A DNA stretch of 64,000 nt from Nephrocerus scutellatus (taxonomy: Eukaryota > Arthropoda > Insecta > Diptera > Pipunculidae): positions 115,795,908-115,859,907 of the forward strand of contig OX352763.1 in assembly GCA_947095585.1 (NCBI GenBank). The letters run 5' to 3'. Under the pieces are notes generated by a model that worked only from the letters and a program-made list of their open reading frames with translations, was not told the DNA's origin and made no database searches. Shown here piece after piece: positions 43,705-55,734 of the stretch (position 1 is the stretch's first letter; the number at the start of each line of letters is the position of its first letter). The translations under genes were made by a program, and so were the position numbers.

Positions 43705-44880
43705 CGAAGATACACTCGATGCCGAGCAAGCAGGTTTCCGCACTGGATCCTCCTGTGTAGACCACATAAACACCCTGCGGGTCATTATTGAACAGTGCGC
43801 TGAATTCCGGTCACCACTGCACCTCCTGTTCATCGATTTTGAGAAGGCGTTTGACAGTATCAACAGACAGTTTATCTGGCTCGCCGTGCGCAGGAGAGGT
43901 ATACCCGATAAACCAATAGCTATTATCAAAGCAACTTATGACGGAATTCGAGATCCTTAGTGGGGTACGACAAGGTTGCATTCTATCGCCGATACTCTTT
44001 TTCATGGTGATTAGCGATGTACTTCGCGCAGCTTTATCTACTGGAAACGGAGGAATTCGTTGCATTCTTACATCTCAACTCAAACATCTGGATTACGCTG
44101 ACGACGTTTGTTTACTTTCACACAGAATTATGGAGCTGCACCAAATGACAACAAATGTGGATAGGGAGGCAAATGTTGCGGGTTTAAAGATTAATACCGC
44201 CAAAACAAAAATCATCAACCTCGGCACTTACTCAGTAACTCAAGTTAACATTACTGGACAGCCGGTAGAGAGAGTTTCCAATATCTTGGGAGTATTGTCT
44301 CAACCAAAGGTGGAACCGAACAGGACATTGTCAACCGAATCGGCAAAGCAAAATCGGTGTTTGGAATGATGTCCATGATGTGGCGAAGCAATGCGATCAG
44401 CTTAAACACCAAGCTGCGACTGTTCCGCTCAAATGTTAAATCTGTGCTATTGTATGGATGTAGCACTTGGAAGGTGACCGCTACTATCACAAAAAAATTA
44501 CAAACGTTCGTAAATAGGTGCCTACGGAACATCTTAAGGGTTTTCTGACCTAACCGTATCTCTAACGAACATCATTACCAGAGAACGGGTCAGGAACCAA
44601 TAGGCACAACCATCCAACGACGGAAGTGGCAGTGGATTGGTCATACACTCCGAAAAGGCGACAGTTCCATAGCAAACTACGCAATGCAATGGAACCCGTT
44701 TTCTTAGGATGGTAGAAGAACGGGTCGTCCGAGAAATACATGGCGCAGATAAGTTGAGGAGGAGGCACGGCAATTGGGGAAGAGTTGAAGAGAGCTGAAG
44801 CTCATTGCCAGGAACCGCACGCGATGGCGCGTAGGCGTAGTAGAGGCCCTAGGACCCACAAGGGGATATAGGACATAAGT
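43705..44880 (+). mobile_element. LINE-B copy 2: RT palm to 3' end
   Basis: 5'-truncated plus-strand copy. DAEQAGFRTGSSCVDHINTL, LLFIDFEKAFDSINRQ and RRGIPDKPIAIIKATYDG, a short deletion, then EFEILSGVRQGCILSPILF, LDYADDVCLLSHRIMELHQ (YADD, about 44090) and GLKINTAKTKIINLG. After a frameshift: MMWRSNAISLNTKLRLFR, VLLYGCSTWKVTA, RRKWQWIGHTLRKG, the GRPRNTWRR block with stops, and LGPTRGYRT ending at about 44878. It preserves the core deleted in copy 1. Multiple stops; inactive. Confidence 0.9.
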
Positions 44881-47454
44881 TTTAAGTCTATTAACAGGAT
44901 GTTTCAGCATTATTCCGTATTGGTCTTTAACTTTAAATCTTGTATATGAAGAATTTGTCAAAATAATCTTTTCAATTCACACTGAAATTAATTTGAAAAA
45001 TAACATGGAGTTTGTCATGCACACCCCACTGTGCAGGAGTCATTTTCCCCTCTTTTCTTTTCTTTTCTTTTCTTAAATAATCAATTTAGTTCCGGTTTGC
45101 GGAGCATAATAGTTATCCGTGACGACAAGGGTGTTAGACTCCATGTCTGTCCGTTCGTCTTATTGGCGCCAACATAACGATGACTAAAGGACATTTTCAT
45201 TCGTTCGTTCCTGTTTCCAAAATTCATTCATTTGTTGCGGGAGTTCTATCCGAAATTTCCTTGTGTACAGTCCTTTTGTTTGATTTTCTTTAAAGTTATC
45301 CCGATGACTGACTGCAAATTCACACAATCTTATGCTGGGTCCGCATGGTGTGACATTTTTTAACATAAACTTTTTACTGAATCTTTCGTTTTTGTTATTA
45401 TGTTGACGAAGCACACAGAAAAAAAAAACCTAAAATAAGATGACACCCTAGAGGAGATGATGACTAGATCAGGATATCAATTTGAACGGCAATTTGTTAA
45501 GCAAACATACGAATGGTTATTCGTCTTCGTCATCGGTTGTGCCTGGGGGAAAGGATAAGGACCACGACGAAAATCCTGGCGGAATTTCTTCCATTGTTTG
45601 ATTTTTATTTAAAGAAGAATTTAGATTGTGTTGTGGTGTTATTATAGGATCTGTGTGCTCGATTTTGTTGGCACATTGTCAAATGGGTTTAAAGGTTTTC
45701 TCAAACGAGTCAAGTTCAGCTGGATATTTAGGTGGAAATAGGAATTATTTTATTTAAATTGGGTGGTTGGCGCAAATTCAAATAAATCTGGTCAATTCAG
45801 TTTGAAAGTTTAATACAATCATACATGCATACTATTGAGATATCCATCAAAATACCATCAGTGTTTCCAAACTTTTCCGGTGGCTCGTACATTGCTTGAG
45901 GGCCTATCTTTATTAGTATGCAATAAAAAGAAAGTAATTTAAGAACGGTTTAGTCAACTTCTTTTGATGCAATAACGAATGAGTAGAGAATTAATCATCA
46001 TTTGGAATTGCCGCTTGATTGCACTTCATTCAGCTGGAATTTCTCGTAAGTTCCTCATATGGAATGCCTCATTCGAAATTCCATCAATATCAATTTGTTC
46101 CACAGAATGAACCCATCAATGCGTTTGGCTTTTTAGGCTCTTACCGTCGCGTCACAGCATCGCCTGACTTGACAATGTGATAAAAAAAATCCTTCCCTTA
46201 AAATCACATTAGAATCTCATGGCGTAATTTTATTCAAAAGTCTGTCGCGGTATCTTTTCCTTCTTCCCTTCTTTGAACGGCAACCATTTATAAGTATTTG
46301 GGCGGTGGTGAACTTCTTTGTCGGCAATAAATCTTAATTTTAGACTTTTCGCGCAGTGGTATGACAAAAATTCCGCAAGGTATTCGAATGCCATGAAGTA
46401 TAACGCCAACAACGCCCACGCACGTTACCCAAGAAGCGATTTCTGTTCATTTTTCGATTCTACGAAATTTAAGATTCCACTCGAAGGGATGCTGCATAAG
46501 AGTATGTTGTTGTCGTCCCTTTTCGTTTCTGTCTAAGGACGCACGGGATTCTTAATAGACTATCTGTCCGCCTACGGTTGTATGCTTTGTTTTCCATGTT
46601 GCAGTATACAAAATTTATCGATTTACTGTGTGACTCATTCAAGATAATGTCGCAGTATTTTCTCGGACGCTTTCAGGAAAATCCAGAATTCAAGCTAATG
46701 GCGGAATGGAATCGAGTTAGGGAAATGCTTTTTGTTATTTGTATATACATACATGTATATGTATGTATATATGTATGTATGTATATACACAAAATAATCA
46801 AGTTAACGGGTGAAATGAAGGGAACTTTAATTACTTTAAAATGCCTCTTAAATGGGAGGGGTAATATATGGGAATTTTAATTTTTATTTTCAGTTATTAT
46901 AGCAGCGCAAGGGAAGCCAAACACCTTAGTTGTTAGTGGGATAGCTGCTACATTTATTTATTAAATATTTATTGAGAATAACTTAAAAGTATTAATGTCA
47001 ATATACAATTCAATGGCTGGTAGATGAAAAAAAAGGCTATTCTTTTATCCTATTAACTCCACTCCAGACAGCATCTCCTTAGAACAATCAGATTCAATGC
47101 AGAATGCTGAGGTGGCAAATTGACAACCATACGAAAAAGGAAAACCACTCATAAAACTCATTAGGGCTGTTGCTCTATTTGGTGTGTGGATACTCTCCTA
47201 AGTCAAATTATATATGAAATTCAAATATACGTCAGTGGCGAAGGGTGAAATTATGATAGAGCGAACCCAATGCAAATGAAGTTTAAGATTAAATTTTAAT
47301 TTAAAAAATGTCTTAATGATAATTGCGAGCTATTTGTTTGTTTTTTGTCTGTTTGTTTGTATGTTTGTCCACTTATATATCTCGACATCTACCAGTCATG
47401 AATTGATGGGACACATAGCGCTCCTCTCGTGATAGCTTAATTTTAAGAATTTTT
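44881..47454. other. Gene-less stretch with microsatellites
   Basis: No TE or gene recognised. (TTTTC)n lies at about 45051-45075 and a (TATG)n/(TACA)n-like run at 46743-46791. ORFs of 60-100 codons are unsupported. Confidence 0.5.
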
Positions 47455-48286
47455 TTTTTAGGTTAGGTTAAGGTGGCACTCGGTGGAAAAGCCGACACAT
47501 TTAGATCAGCAATTCTTTATTGTAATACCAGATAGAGAGAGAAAATTTCCCCCCTGCTCGTTGTAATATTCGGAGCTTCGTATGAAGCGCAAGAGACTAC
47601 TAATGTCAGTATGGGTAAGATCATTAAGTTCTTGTAAAAAAAGCTATCAGATGGAGCTTAAATTTTGGAGAGAGGACTGGGCACGTATAGAGAAGGTAGA
47701 GATTAGACTTCACCTCCTCCTCGACCAAACAACTTCTGCAAAAGTCGTTTGAGAATACCTCAAGCCTTAATGCAAGCTTGCCTATGAAACAGTGTCCAGT
47801 GATGACACCTATTATAGCATCGATGTGCAATCTTTTTTGAGAGATCAAACACTTGGAGCATTTCGGATGCAGCTTGGGCCAGATGTGTTGCTAAGCAAGT
47901 TGTTCTGTCTGACCACAAGCAGTTGGTTTTTTCGGTAGCATTTCGCTTTAGCATGAATTTGCATGTAGCGATTGGTACGCCTAAAGAACCATTTTAAGTT
48001 GAAATATGTAGTGTATTTCCATCTTTGCGATGCAATTTCCTGGAATCTCCCTATGCCCGGGCACCCAAAACAAGTGAATGTTGAACTGCTCCACCATCTC
48101 CTTGAGAAATGATCGGCAGTTTAGGACTACTGGGAGGAACAAAATTCTTGTGGCTGAATTTTGTTTACACAAAACATGTAACATACTTTTTTCTAAATTC
48201 GGGTACAACGTGTACCAACGCAGTGTAGCCAACGGAAAAGCAACCAACATCACGCCACCGTACTTGCGTACTGTGTTGCGGTAAAG

Positions 48287-48294
48287 TATAAAAG
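48287..48294 (+). promoter_or_regulatory. TATA box in the probable LTR
   Basis: TATAAAAG, followed about 25 bases later by GGCGAACGGTTTC as a possible start region. Its position, about 110 bases into the LTR, fits a U3 promoter. Confidence 0.55.
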
Positions 48295-48369
48295 GGAGAA
48301 CACGCAGGCGAACGGTTTCTTTTCTATTTCTTCTGCTGCCTGGGTCGCCTCTTGATAAGTGATACTTAT

Positions 48370-48375
48370 AATAAA
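48370..48375 (+). terminator. Polyadenylation signal in the probable LTR
   Basis: AATAAA about 80 bases after the TATA box, the expected layout for a short R region. Confidence 0.5.
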
Positions 48376-49880
48376 TCTCTACTTAGCTGTCGAAGTTTCT
48401 CTGCCGGCGTTACTCTGCTCTTTCGTTGCCAACGTCATCGTATAACGTAGGGTTGCTACGTCTATACATACCAGCATTAAGCTGCTAGGTTTCGTCTGCA
48501 CATAGATTCGCAGCCAACACATTAGTTCACACAATTTTTCTGTCAAGTAACTAATCAGGAAAGGCCGCTAGCTCAGACCATAAATCGCCTAGCGCATCGT
48601 TCAAGACCACGCTCACAATTCGATCAGGATCACGTCCCTCAGGCTAGCACACCGTCCAGGACCACACAACGGTCAGGATCACGTCACTCAGGCTAGCGCA
48701 TCGTTCAGGACCACGCATCGTGCAAGGCTCACACTTCGATCAGGATCAGGATCCCTTAGGATCGAAGAGTCAACAAACTAGAAATTTGATTGTAACGACC
48801 CTTTTTTCTGAACCCTGGTCACCCTGAGTTTACCCCGGCTGGGAAAACTCCGTTACACTAAAGAAGCGTTTGTAGAGACTCATTCCCGAGATTTCAACAC
48901 AGCTTAGTTATCCGAGAAAATGCGGATATGAGATTTCTCTTCAGCCATTCAGACATAGATAAGCCTTCATTAGTCGCCATTATTTCTGCCAGAAAAACAC
49001 TGCAGTGATTAGAAAGACGGTAAGAGAGGCTAAGAATAAGCTGTTTGGAGAAAACAACTCCGTCATCAGTTTTTTCCCCGTTTGTGTAACAAGTATATCC
49101 TCATCTTCCGCCTTCGCCTGCGCCTTCTTCCCGGAATGATATGGCTTGGAAGTTTTTGATGAATTGGAGTTTCGAAATGGTGTAGTCCGTGTTGCCTGGT
49201 GGAATTCTGAATGAAGTCAGAACAGAGGCGTGAACGATTTCATTCGTGGTCCACTGGGAGATTGCATTGACACGAATAGCCGAGCTAACAGCTACCAGTC
49301 TATTGAAAATGTCGGTAGTTTCTATTGCAGCGGAAGGAGTTATATGAAGTGATCCGCTTTTACACAAATAAGTTGATCTTTCGACTTTGCTTATAGCTTG
49401 TCACGATTTACTAAGACAGTATACCATACAGACACACCGTATAGAAGTATAGGTCTTACTACATCTATATATATAGCCAATAAGTGATATGGGATTGAAG
49501 ACTTCATTTGTCTCCACTGGCTTTTTTTCATGAGAAGTGTGCCACTGTGGCTTTACGAAGTCTTTCTTGCATGCTTGGTTTCCAGCTTAGCTTCCTATCC
49601 AGAATAAGACCCAGATACTTGGCTTAATCAGAGAAATTTAAGCTTGTACGCTTAATAGATAGAGGGTCAATATGTGGGATTTTCTATTTCCTAACGAAGC
49701 GAACAAGTTCAGTTTTCTGGGGGTTTACCCCTAAATTTCAGAAATAGCTTATGACGGAAAGATCTATTGCTTATAAATACTACTATGAATACTATTAGGC
49801 TTTTAAGATAATTGAGTCTTTAGACTGAATTACAACTTAATACATTTGTGCGAGTGTGTGTAGTCACTAAGGGAAGACGG

Positions 49881-50162
49881 CTAAACAAGTCTGACAATTT
49901 GAATTGATACCAAATAACCAAAGTAATGCCGGACATTCACAGAGAATGTGCTCGGATGACTCTGCTTCAGCAGAACCTACATTCTATCTCTGAGTACACA
50001 CCAATTTTGTTAAGGTGATATCGCAGGCCACAATGACCTGTTAGAAAACTCACCAGCTATCAGCTATATTCCTAATGCTATCACTATTTAGATTAAGGAT
50101 TTCCTAAAAGGAAAAGGGCCTGCTTAATTGTTTGGGTTGTCTAAGCCCCGGGATGTGATTTT
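49881..50162 (-). mobile_element. LINE-L copy 6: C-terminal fragment
   Basis: Minus strand with ECRFC-like Cys motif remnants near 49940-49990, then the TGHCGLRYHLNK region (49995-50040) and ISWATTTAMI-proximal sequence to 50162. Missing both ends; repeat X follows immediately. Confidence 0.7.
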
Positions 50163-50345
50163 CCAGTATGCCAGGTAAGTGCCTAAGTCCCAAATAGCAT
50201 TATTTATATTACGCGTGCGACGTGTGTCACGTGTGTTGGGTGGAAATGTGGCCATTTTGTCGCACCTTTCGCACGACCTAGAGAGCTGAAATTTTGTGAG
50301 CAGCTCAATGTCTGGGGCCAATTCTGATATCATGCGCGTGCCTTT
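50163..50345. repeat. Repeat X, copy 2
   Basis: GCCTAAGTCCCAAATAGCAT, ACGCGTGCGACGTGTGTCAC, CGCACGACCTAGAGAGCTGA and TTTTGTGAGCAGCT match the order of motifs at 1985-2170. Confidence 0.6.
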
Positions 50346-51910
50346 TTCGTTTGTTACGCCTGGTACATCAAACAAATCCGGCACAATTCACGATGGGAAT
50401 CGCGTTATCTGGACGATTCGCCAATGAAATACGCACATACAAGTACGTAAACGTATGGTAGAGAGATTATTTGGACGAAGAAATCGAAATGACTACGATG
50501 ACAAGTTAAAGGCATTGTTGTTGGCTTTGTGCGTCATCATTCCAGTGGTTATTTGTATTCCAATATTTCTACGTTCATTAATCATTTTGAAGAGAAGCAA
50601 TTGGTTTTATTAAACACCAAGATATTAGCTCCGAAATGACATTACACATCAAAATTCATGGAGACTCCTTTGGTAGAGAGATGTATGGCAATTTCGATGG
50701 AAAAGGCGTAAAAACTGATGATAAGCATATTTTTTTTATTATACGTATGTACATATAAATATAATGATTATAAGTAAATACGACCATTTAATGGGAGAAA
50801 ATATTAATGGAAGATTTTGGCAGTATCAGGAAAAAATCAATAATATAAGCAGTTAATTGGATAAAGTTACGGAATCAAGGAGGTATACAATTTAACTACA
50901 TATACTTGAATACTTATTCGATATTTTTCATTACTATAGCCTCTTCTTACCCGTACATACCACCAAACTCACAACCAAAGACTCCATTCATTAAACCTTC
51001 ACACATTTTATGCACATGTTGTCAATTACCTTTAATTATCTTTTAATAACTCTAAAGCTCGGATAAAGTATCACAATCTGGAAACTATAAGCAACAATCC
51101 AACCGTGCATAGATTTACATACATTCTATTATTAACGATCGTACAAAGTATGAAGTAACTTTTCCTAAAATAAGCTTACACCTAATCGTATCATCTTTAA
51201 TCTGATTCTAACTGGTAATTGAATATAAATCCTTTGCAGAATTAACAACCCCAAATGACATAATATCCCACAACTCCCTCCATCGCAACTGCTATGGAAA
51301 ATTTTCAAATGAGTGACAATTGCTTTGAAATCCCTTTGGAATGGAATAATCTCAAAAAGGATCACATTCACATATCACTGCTCATCGGAACTTTAGTGTC
51401 CTTTAAGAAGCTAATATTCTTCTGATGATGAAATGTGTGCAAGGACAGTTGGAATGTTTGAGATAAAAAAATTGCCAATATACAGAACGCATTTTGCATT
51501 CCTCACCTCATCACAGATGGGATAAACGGAAAGAACCTTAAAATTGGAGCCCACTGCGTACTCTATTGAGTGAGCTGAGAGGCTTACTATCTGATGGCTG
51601 GAGAACTTTTGTTCCAACGAACGTATGCATAAGTCTCGTGTGTGCATTATCCTTCTACTGATAGAGGTAGGATTTGGATAACGAATTCTTGAAATCGATT
51701 AAAACTGCTAGCTATGTAGACACAAAAGCAGAAATAATACTTGAAGGTAGGTTTTTTGTATACAGTTTGGGCCAAAATAAAGTGTTATCTTTGTAAATTA
51801 AGAAAAAATTAAAATAAATTAAAAACTAAAACGAAATTAAAAAAATGTTGTCAAGCTTTTATTTCAAGGTGCGCTTTCTTACATATCTTGCAGTTTCATT
51901 TATTAATTAT
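50346..51910. other. AT-rich stretch, nothing recognised
   Basis: No coding, RNA or shared repeat signal seen. Confidence 0.5.
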
Positions 51911-52190
51911 AATTGATTGTGATTAATTAAGCTCGGTAGGCTCCGGTGGGCAGGACACCTAGCTTGCATGAGCGAAGGTGATCCTGCTCGGAAAGTTCTT
52001 TGCGGTAGGATTTGTGGAACACGAAAGCGAGACCGGCCAAACCTACGCTGGAAGGATGGCGTAGACCAGGACGCCCAGAGTTTAGGGATGCCAAACTGGA
52101 TGTCATAGGCTCGAAATCGGGACTAGTGGAAAGATTTTTTGCGGGAGGCCAGGACCGGACACCGGTGGTAGTGCCAGATATGATGATGAT
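51911..52190 (+). mobile_element. LINE-C copy 6: C-terminus and 3' tail
   Basis: Plus strand. LRWAGHLA..SEGDPARKVLCGR (51935-52005), then RDRPNLRWKDGVDQDAQSLG, NWMS-stop-ARNRD and GGQDRTP/LREARTGH-like coding to about 52170, ending ATATGATGATGATTG. This is the reference 3' end used to recognise the orphan tails. The RT core is absent (5' truncation). Confidence 0.88.
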
Positions 52191-52196
52191 TGTAAC

Positions 52197-55015
52197 ATCG
52201 AATCGGTAACAGCTGGAGATAGTCGTTCTTTAATAAAATCGGTCGAGTCGCCCTGGTACATTCTAAGTCCACACTCGGTAGTCACGTGTTTGATGTTCTG
52301 CACATAGTTTCCACAGTCACAAAATGGTGTTTCAGCTTATAGAGCGGTGTTTGTTCGCACTAGGTTCAGGCCAACCCAAATTTTCCTAGGGAGGACATGG
52401 CCAGCAGGCATGGTCAAACGATTTGAAAGAAGTCGTTAGTAGAACTGGAATACCAATCGTACTACCAATACTCAATTGCCTCGAAGTTCGTACTCTTTAG
52501 TTCTTGGGCAAGTTTAAGAGGTGGGCGTCGAGATTTAAGGCCGGAAAGGACGCTACGCTCGATATCTTCATGAATGGTGAGAAGGTTCTTGGCATTGATT
52601 TTCTCATATTCTCGTAAAAGAGAATTTTGGAGTCTTCGCTTTGCAGGCTGTATATTGCTTAGTACGGGGGCAAATCGGGTTGGTGTTGACCTAATTCTTC
52701 CTGAGATTATGCGCATTGAAGAATTTAGTTGACAGTCTATCTTATTTGTGTGAGCGCTATTGAGCCCGGGGAACAGTATTCAGCAGCAGAGAAAACCAAG
52801 CCCAGACTGACGTATCGGAGTGTCTTTGCAGGTGCTCCACATGTTGTTGACGCTAACTTCTGGATGATGTTATTTCGAGTTTTTAGTTTTGTTGCAGAAT
52901 TTGTAAGGTACTCCTTAAATGACAACGTTCCCAGGTATTTTGGTGTGGAGTTGTGAATTAGATACATGCTGTTGGATCGAACTTTAAGTTTTGTTTTCGC
53001 GAGTTTGTTGTTAAGGTGGAAACAAGTAACCTCTGTTTTGCTCATACTGGGACATAACCTCCATTTTTTGAAGTATAAGATCAGTTTAGAAAGATATGCG
53101 GTAAGGATTTTTTCCATTTGTTCTATGTTTTGGTCTTGGGTAGCTATAGCGATGTCGTCAGCATACGCATATGAGGTCGTCTCTGGAAGATCATATGTAT
53201 GTGTAGAGGTTGAATAGCAGTGGTGCTAACACTGATCCCTTGAGGTAGGCCATTTTAGAGTTTTCTTGGCCGGCTCTTTGCATCATCCACAAGGACTTAA
53301 AACGATCTATCACTCTGAAAGATCATAGGTGTAGAGGTTGAATAGTAGTGGTGCTAACACTGATCCCCTGAGGTAGGCCGTTGTTGAGTTTTCTTGGACG
53401 GCTCTTTGCATCATCGACAAGGACTTAAAACGATCTATAACTCTGAAAGATCATAGGTGTAGAGGTTGAATAGTAGTGGTGCTAACACTGATCCCTGGGG
53501 TAGGCCGTTGTTGAGTTTTCTTGACCGGCTCTTTGCATCATCGATAAAGACTTGTTGCTATTTTAATGCAGGATACGATTGGAAGATGTTTGTAAATGCG
53601 ACCGTTCCTCCAGACTGTGTCGTACGCACATGTGAGATCGATAAACACCACAGATATTTTGAGCTCTGTGTAACGTATTTGTATGATCTGCAGTCATTTA
53701 AGACACGCGTGCGTGAAATTAGAGAGAGGAAAAGATGAGATGTCTATTTTTTCCTCTCCCTAGTTTCCGAACGCCAACGCTGTGCTAACCATTATAAGGG
53801 TGTAAATCCCTTTAGCGTGTGCACATTATAAAAAGAAAGCTTGGCTTGGTATCCTGCTTCCATGTGTGTGGTTAGAGTCAACACTTGGTCGCAGCAACTG
53901 CGCCCAGATCGAAAGCCTTTCCTGTTCCACGGGTACTACTGCGTTAATGGCAGGTTCGATTCTGTCTTTCGAAGAGCTTGTATACAACACTAAGCAGTGC
54001 AATCAGCCGGTTACTTTCTGGTTCATCTTTGGGTTTCTCAGGCTTAGCAAGGCGATGACTTTTGACTTTTTCAGTTCGTTAGGGAAGGTTCCCGTTTCTA
54101 GAATGTCTGAATAGAATTGTGCGAGCCAAGTTTTGAAATGCATTCCACTATGATAGAGAAACTCGGGAAAATGCCATCTAGGCCATCAGATATTACAGGC
54201 TTAAGCTTAAGGAGTTCAGCTTCAACTTCCTCAAGGATAAAAGGTCTTGAAAACTCTGTTGAGTAGTTTGAGACTCTGCTGGATCATTCTGCTTTCTACT
54301 TTATCTGATGGGACCTTGGAGAGCTTCACAAAGCTATCGGCAATTGTGTTAGGGCTGATTGAAGCTTTTGGTATGGCTATTCGAATGCTGCTTCTCAGTT
54401 GGCGAGAGAGACTCCAGGCTTTTCGAATTGAATGCACGAAGTGGTTATTTTCAACTGTGTTTAGCTTTAGTGGCTTTAGCAGTTTGTCTGTTGTTTCGGG
54501 TTCTCTTGAATTTAACTTGAATTCTTCATATAGCAGGTCGCTTTCTTTTGACCATCCGGAAATGAATTCTTTCCGGTATCCTTTCGGAACATGCGCTTCT
54601 TGGCTGTGGAGATGATGAAGGCGATATGGCAGTTGTGGTTTTTAGCTATGGGATGTACCTATCTTATATTTGAATCGAGATCCTTTAAAAAGTTTTTCCA
54701 AGCTGTCTTGTTGAAATTCTATCTCGGCTGGGCAATCGATTCGACGAGGGGGATCTGTATGCCGGTTTCGATGACGATAGGTCCGTGCTGGCTGTGGGGA
54801 AAGCTATGAAGTACTTTCCGGCTGGTTTGGAGAGTTCTTTCGTCGCTATTGTAACTTACAAAAGTAAGATCTTGGTTGAAGCTTCTCTGCCAACGTCTGG
54901 AGAAGACGGTTCCTGCACCTTTTGCATCGAAAACGACATTAAGATGGTTAGCATCGGACCGTTCAACTCACTTAAGGCCGTTTAGGTCATTCTGCGCATA
55001 TCTCCATGAGTAGTC
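52197..55015 (-). mobile_element. LINE-J: Jockey-like EN-RT relic
   Basis: Longest LINE copy, minus strand. EN C-terminus near 54780-55010: SDANHLNVVFDAKG, FNQDLTFVSYNSD, HGPIVIETGIQIP. Linker: FNKTAWKNFLKDLDSNI, then SIRKAWSLSRQLRS and ISPNTIADSFVKLSKVP (54231-54437). RT: VFIDLTCAYDTVW (53625-53665), motif B repeated by a 128-base triplication, YAYADDIAIATQDQN (53140-53185), FKKWRLCPSMSKTEVTCFHL, SAAEYCSPGS and MRIISGRIRSTPTRF. End: PRKIWVGLNLVRTN and a zinc-knuckle-like FCDCG..IKHVTTECG (52230-52300). Frameshifts and stops throughout. EN plus RT with a C-terminal Cys-His motif and no RNase H fits the Jockey group. Confidence 0.85.
53201..53550. repeat. 128-bp tandem triplication inside the LINE-J RT
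   Basis: GTGTAGAGGTTGAATAG starts at 53201, 53329 and 53457, exactly 128 bases apart. Units 1 and 2 are complete; unit 3 is about 94 bases long, then rejoins the ordinary RT. Each unit covers motif B (GLPQG region) and the entry to the YADD strand. 128 is not a multiple of three, so the frame is destroyed. Confidence 0.95.
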
Positions 55016-55734
55016 GTCGATGTATAAAGCAGAGTGTTCGGTAATGGTAATGGTTGGTAATGTGTGTTCCAGAAACTACTATGCTAGTTTTGACACATCA
55101 TTTAGCGTTATCCAGGGTTCACCACGAGGAGTCGATCTATCCTTGCACCCCTCTAATCGATATTTACCAATTTCACTGCATTATTCTCGAGGACTCATTT
55201 GATTATTCTTTTTTATTATGGCTATTGGTCGTTTTCATTCAAGGTGGTAGCAACTTTTTTCCCTTTAGTGTTTATTAGAAAATTCGCTGAAATTTCTTTT
55301 GTTTTAGTTTTCATCTATTATTGTACATAGATAGAGATAGAGTTCTTTAGTGTTCTTAGAAATAATTGCTTGTGGCTGTATCATTTTCATGCGAACGAAC
55401 TCAAATGGATTCCAAGTTAAAATCGAAATGAATGAACATAAAGCCATTCAGCTTTCATTGATTTGGTAATTCCGAATCAGTTTTCAAAAACGAAATAATC
55501 TGGAATGGCGGCGCATAAGAAATTTAAATTAATCGTTGAAAGAGAAAATAAGTCGACTTGATCGAGTGATTATTGCGCTTTTCAAATGCTTTGATACTCA
55601 CTTGCCTGCGTCTTTCTGTCTTTCTGTCTTTCTGCCGGTTTACATGTCATTCTGTCACGCTATTTTCATTACAAATTTGTGACTAAGTCTCGTACGGGTT
55701 TTTTGGTGGTATTCAGGTGGGAAGTGAGTCATTC
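55016..55734. other. Unassigned stretch, maybe decayed LINE-J 5' part
   Basis: Minus-strand fragments near 55100-55200 could be the N-terminal endonuclease of LINE-J, but no motif is secure. (TTTC/TGTC)n-like short repeat at about 55613-55635. Confidence 0.4.

Larger units (their letters stand above)
48177..48857 (+). mobile_element. Probable solo LTR
   Basis: Bounded by TGTAAC and GTTACA, a 6-base inverted repeat of the TG..CA kind used by LTR retrotransposons. Contains a TATA box and downstream AATAAA with normal U3-R spacing. The latter half, 48580-48770, has three diverged units with CAGGATCACGTC and CTCAGGCTAGC. No gag, pol, primer-binding site or second LTR is present, so this would be a solo LTR left by recombination. 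I could not confirm a target-site duplication (AAACA left, CTAAA right), so the ends are provisional. Plus orientation follows from the TATA and AATAAA order. Confidence 0.6.
47455..49770 (-). mobile_element. LINE-M copy 5, split by a solo LTR
   Basis: One 5'-truncated LINE-M copy on the minus strand whose halves flank 48177-48857. The 5' half, 49000-49770: NLGVNPQKTELVRF, KYLGLILDRKLSWKPSMQER, DVVRPILLYGVSVWY, and RNase H sequence near 48900-48980 (AEIMATNEGL and a DN-stop-AVLKSRE block, the usual DSQAA motif). The 3' half, 47624-48150: VLNCRSFLKEMVEQFNIHLF then WVPGHREIPGNC (last RNase H motif), WSDRTTCLATHLAQ-type sequence, GVITGHCFIGKLALRLEVFS and a Cys-rich end. 3' TTAGG repeats at 47458-47467. 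Many stops. Contains the unoccupied site matching SINE-S copy D. Confidence 0.85.

Noticed and set aside
46743..46791. Hairpin-like TATG/TACA run as a microRNA precursor
   Set aside because: Simple-sequence palindrome typical of fly microsatellites; no unique mature arm.
54247..54985. Plus-strand ORFs up to 122 codons
   Set aside because: Antisense to LINE-J, whose motifs on the minus strand explain the conservation.
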